A model generated the notes under the pieces. That model ran no database searches. It was given only the letters and a program-made list of their open reading frames with translations, and was not told where the DNA came from. Shown here one piece after another: positions 61,646 through 64,000 of a stretch of 64,000 bases of DNA; within the stretch, counting starts at the first letter, position 1; each line of letters opens with the position of its first letter. The stretch comes from Pyrofollis japonicus (GTDB taxonomy: Archaea > Thermoproteota > Thermoprotei_A > Sulfolobales > Pyrodictiaceae): assembly GCF_033097485.1 (NCBI RefSeq), contig NZ_AP028634.1, positions 1,727,126 through 1,791,125 of the forward strand, read 5' to 3'. Position numbers and translations under genes: made by a program.

Positions 61646-62107
61646 TTACTCTATGAATATTGTTTCTCCGTTAAACTTTGCCTCATCCAGTGCTTTCAAT
61701 CGTCTTGCAAGCTTTATTGCTGCCTCAACAGCTCGTCTCGCATAATCATCTACGCGCTCTAGAGCTTGCATACGGTTCATACCGGGTCCCGATATTCCGA
61801 GCGTGACCGGCTTACCATATTTCTCAGCAAGGTCAACAAGCTTCCTAGCTACTTGGTGAGCTATTACTTCGTCGTGCTTCGTCGCTCCCTTTATTATTGC
61901 TCCTAGAGCAACAACCGCATCCACATCATCCTTCTTGAGCATCTTCTCAACTAGCAATGGTATATCGTAGGCTCCGGGCGCTTTAGCCACATACGTCACT
62001 ACCGCGCCGAGGAATTTTGCATGGCTTATAGCTCTTTGCATCATCAAGTAAGTAACATCATAGTTGAACTCGGAGACCACGATTCCGAGTCGTATCTGGT
62101 CGCTCAT
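61646..62107 (-). CDS. ribH: 6,7-dimethyl-8-ribityllumazine synthase
   Basis: A 153-residue lumazine synthase with [11 protein letters not shown] (pyrimidine-binding Phe), PGAYDIPLL and [17 protein letters not shown] (catalytic His78). It condenses 5-amino-6-ribitylaminouracil with dihydroxybutanone phosphate. Usually assembles as an icosahedral or pentameric shell. In the order arfC-ribB-ribC-ribH, with a 109-base gap after ribC. Confidence 0.95.
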   Translation of the reverse strand: MSDQIRLGIVVSEFNYDVTYLMMQRAISHAKFLGAVVTYVAKAPGAYDIPLLVEKMLKKDDVDAVVALGAIIKGATKHDEVIAHQVARKLVDLAEKYGKPVTLGISGPGMNRMQALERVDDYARRAVEAAIKLARRLKALDEAKFNGETIFIE

Positions 62108-62216
62108 CTCTACTCACGCCCGTTAGAGGGGACATAAGCCGCAACTTAATATAGTAATCACGTGGCTGCTGCTAATCTTTGTTTTAACTAAACTGATTGA
62201 CGTTGAGCCGACGTCT

Positions 62217-62684
62217 CTACGGCATTATGGGGCCAGCGTCCGGTCTGCCCTGTCTTCGCCCAGTCCCGGCCCTCCTGGTTAATTCTTCTGGATTACGTAG
62301 CAGCAGGTAGAGGTTCTCAGCGTGCTTAGATGCCCTGTCTCTAGCTATCTCGAATAGAGTTTCTTCGTCGTCCGATTCATCCTCGTGAACAGTGACATCA
62401 ATTATGTGCCTCCCTAGCTCGAGCTGCACCATCTGAACAGCCAAGGAATATACAGCGTAACTTATCTTGTCAGTAAGACTGGAGCCTACCCAACCGAGCA
62501 CCATGCCAGCGTCACAGTTTTCTTGCATCATTAGCCTCTTTATCGCTACCGGTATATCCTTTATACCTGGTACTGTTACGCGAACTATTTCCGCGTCGGG
62601 CATAAGATTTTGAAGGGTTTCTATAGCATAACGCGCCATGTCAACTCTTGCAAAGGTTGTATCTACAATACAGATCTTCACCAA
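62217..62684 (-). CDS. ribC: Riboflavin synthase, archaeal type
   Basis: A 155-residue protein of the archaeal riboflavin synthase family, which is related to lumazine synthase rather than to bacterial RibE. Start VKICIVDTTFARVDMARY and GIKDIPVAIKRLM are characteristic. It dismutates two lumazines to riboflavin. The start overlaps ribB by 44 bases, so the two are co-translated. Confidence 0.92.
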   Translation of the reverse strand: MVKICIVDTTFARVDMARYAIETLQNLMPDAEIVRVTVPGIKDIPVAIKRLMMQENCDAGMVLGWVGSSLTDKISYAVYSLAVQMVQLELGRHIIDVTVHEDESDDEETLFEIARDRASKHAENLYLLLRNPEELTRRAGTGRRQGRPDAGPIMP

Positions 62685-63354
62685 GCTTCTCTACCTCACT
62701 GATAATCTCACTACCCTCTACTACAACAGTGCCGAGTTCTTCTGCAACTTTTCGGGCTTTTTCAACACTTAGCGCTGTACCCTTGTCAAGCATCTCAACA
62801 ATAACCGCTGATGGTGAGAGACCGGCTAGCATTGCCAAGTGGAGGGATAGCTCTGAATGGCCTTTTCGCTCTTTTAGGCTACGACCAAGCAATATGGGTA
62901 CGTGACCCGGTGCCACGAAGTTTTCTACAAAGTATTTTCGAGCCTCACTGATATTTCCTTTCGTTATTAGCTCGAGCACATTGTGGAGTTCTCTAATTGT
63001 TATTGCTCTATCATTGTCGCGGATACCCGTCTTTGCCTTTAGGCTGTTAACCCATACCGAGAAAGCTGGTTTATCGCCATACCCGAGCGTGCGCCTGGTG
63101 AGTGGCGCAAGCTCAGGGAAGGCAGCATATATTTCATATGCGTATCGGAGACCTATTAGTGAGCCAGCACGTAGGGGCATGACGTAGCATATTAGCCCGC
63201 CCGCCCTCGTCCTCATCTCGTAAATCGTGTCAGCAGTTACTGCTGATGCGTGTATAGCGTAGTCTACCTCGTCTTCGCGACCATAGTCATCATGTATTAG
63301 TACTGGTTTACCCTTTGCAAAGAGTTCTATTGCTTTCTCGATTGTCTTGTTCAT
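62641..63354 (-). CDS. ribB: 3,4-dihydroxy-2-butanone 4-phosphate synthase
   Basis: A 237-residue RibB without a GTP cyclohydrolase II domain. DDYGREDEVDYAIHA supplies the metal/substrate Glu and Asp residues, and TGIRDNDRAITI and APGHVPILLG are the other conserved stretches. It converts ribulose 5-phosphate to dihydroxybutanone phosphate and formate. In the usual DRExExD motif the final residues vary as DEVDY, which is common in archaea. Confidence 0.95.
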   Translation of the reverse strand: MNKTIEKAIELFAKGKPVLIHDDYGREDEVDYAIHASAVTADTIYEMRTRAGGLICYVMPLRAGSLIGLRYAYEIYAAFPELAPLTRRTLGYGDKPAFSVWVNSLKAKTGIRDNDRAITIRELHNVLELITKGNISEARKYFVENFVAPGHVPILLGRSLKERKGHSELSLHLAMLAGLSPSAVIVEMLDKGTALSVEKARKVAEELGTVVVEGSEIISEVEKLGEDLYCRYNLCKS

Positions 63355-63422
63355 GGCTGCGTCACCGCGCAGCTGTAATCGTACAAGAATTGTGGCGGAT
63401 GACCGGCTCCTTAAAACCTGAA

Positions 63423-64000
63423 CTATTTCTGAGCTTTCTGTTTGTCATTAATTATTTTGCGAAGCTTCTCAGACAGACAGTACTCTATGGGGCTTCGTTC
63501 GAGGAGTGGTTTACAACATGTATCCAGTACCTTTAACCCTATGTGTACACAGTTGCCACAAGGACATTTCTCAACACATTGGAGCTTTAATTGCGGCCCT
63601 TCACGCGTTGTCGGAAATCCCTTCATAGCTGGGTCGTGGAAGAAGCTTGTACCCGCGCCAAAAACATATGGCGTTATAGTTGTCCGGATTTCATCGACTA
63701 CCCTACTAGCTATGAGGCTATAGTTAAGCCGCCCCCCGCCTTCAACCAGTATACTTTTAATTCCATATTGCTCGGCAAGTACCCTAAGAGCTTCTTTCAT
63801 GTCAACAACGCCATCTTTGCCGACAACGTGTACTTTTGCCCCAGCTTTTTCTAGCTGCCTTATTTTCTCAGCATTATCTGAGCCAGTTAACACTATGACT
63901 TGTGGGCCGGGTTCTCGGAAAAGCCGCAGCCCCTTATGCACCCTAAGGGTGCCATCAACGACCACTCTATAATATTTCTCCGTTTTGGGCAGCAAGCGTT
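63423..64000 (-). CDS. arfC: Diaminopyrimidine ribosyl phosphate reductase (partial)
   Basis: The frame continues through the window edge, so about 30 N-terminal residues including the start are missing. The visible 192 residues match the RibD C-terminal/RIB7 reductase fold: YYRVVVDGTLR, VIVLTG, KSILVEGGGRLNYSL and VVDEIRTTITP. It reduces the ribosyl side chain of the pyrimidine to ribityl with NADPH. A Cys-rich C-terminal extension (EKCPCGNC, DTCCKP) is longer than in most ArfC proteins. First visible gene of the riboflavin operon; ribB follows 68 bases later. Confidence 0.85.
   Translation of the reverse strand, partial: RLLPKTEKYYRVVVDGTLRVHKGLRLFREPGPQVIVLTGSDNAEKIRQLEKAGAKVHVVGKDGVVDMKEALRVLAEQYGIKSILVEGGGRLNYSLIASRVVDEIRTTITPYVFGAGTSFFHDPAMKGFPTTREGPQLKLQCVEKCPCGNCVHIGLKVLDTCCKPLLERSPIEYCLSEKLRKIINDKQKAQK

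Noticed and set aside
1-64000. CRISPR array or cas genes
   Set aside because: No regularly spaced direct repeats were noticed in any intergenic region, and no Cas family protein was recognised.

Overview
The window looks like chromosomal DNA of a hyperthermophilic crenarchaeon, most plausibly a Pyrodictiaceae-type organism (Hyperthermus/Pyrodictium/Pyrolobus; genus inferred from gene content, not proven). The evidence is an intact archaeal proteasome/exosome superoperon, archaeal riboflavin and CoA genes, TATA-box promoters, frequent GTG/TTG starts with GGTG or GGAGG ribosome binding sites, KEOPS Pcc1, HerA/NurA and a Tat-exported [NiFe] hydrogenase. Most of the sequence is roughly half G+C. 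The clear exception is an AT-rich block at about 27.8-30.6 kb.

Layout. 1-8 kb: the 3' end of tmcA, an archaemetzincin, a large secreted protein whose TATA box sits between the arms of a perfect 28-bp inverted repeat, gatA, a DUF1646 membrane protein and small hypotheticals. 8.2-9.9 kb: a ttuB/ttuA tRNA 2-thiolation pair. 10.3-24.5 kb: a hydrogen-metabolism block with hypB, hypA, a NikR-like regulator, the hydrogenase small subunit, cytochrome b and large subunit, an undescribed gene set with a maturation protease, then hypF and hypD-hypC-hypE. Together these supply every HypA-F step and a membrane-anchored uptake hydrogenase. 24.5-27.3 kb: pantoate kinase and coaBC, divergently arranged, then a small hypothetical.

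27.5-30.7 kb: a decayed S9 peptidase gene, truncated where an AT-rich accessory segment begins. That segment carries a 656-residue HD-domain phosphohydrolase and a small winged-helix protein. This is the best candidate for a recently acquired, possibly defensive, unit. 30.7-48.6 kb: mixed housekeeping genes, including an MBL hydrolase, a DUF364 protein, a radical SAM protein, a HerA-like ATPase with a SWIM zinc finger, a nitrilase-fold protein that has lost two catalytic residues, a thiamine-type solute-binding protein, CDF, KaiC-like and AIM24 proteins, an OGG-like glycosylase, an RlmI-like methyltransferase, HerA and NurA.

48.7-56.6 kb: L40e and the superoperon psmA-SBDS-rrp4-rrp41-rrp42-L37Ae-Brix-pcc1-pfdB-DUF3194-DHH, transcribed leftwards, followed upstream by a well-formed C/D box sRNA gene. 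57-59.6 kb: thiI and an E1-like activating enzyme, which connect functionally to ttuB/ttuA. 59.8-64 kb: riboflavin synthesis (arfC-ribB-ribC-ribH) with an ArfB-like creatininase-family protein and a COG0402-type amidohydrolase that could be the unassigned archaeal pyrimidine deaminase.

No tRNA, rRNA, CRISPR array or insertion sequence was recognised.
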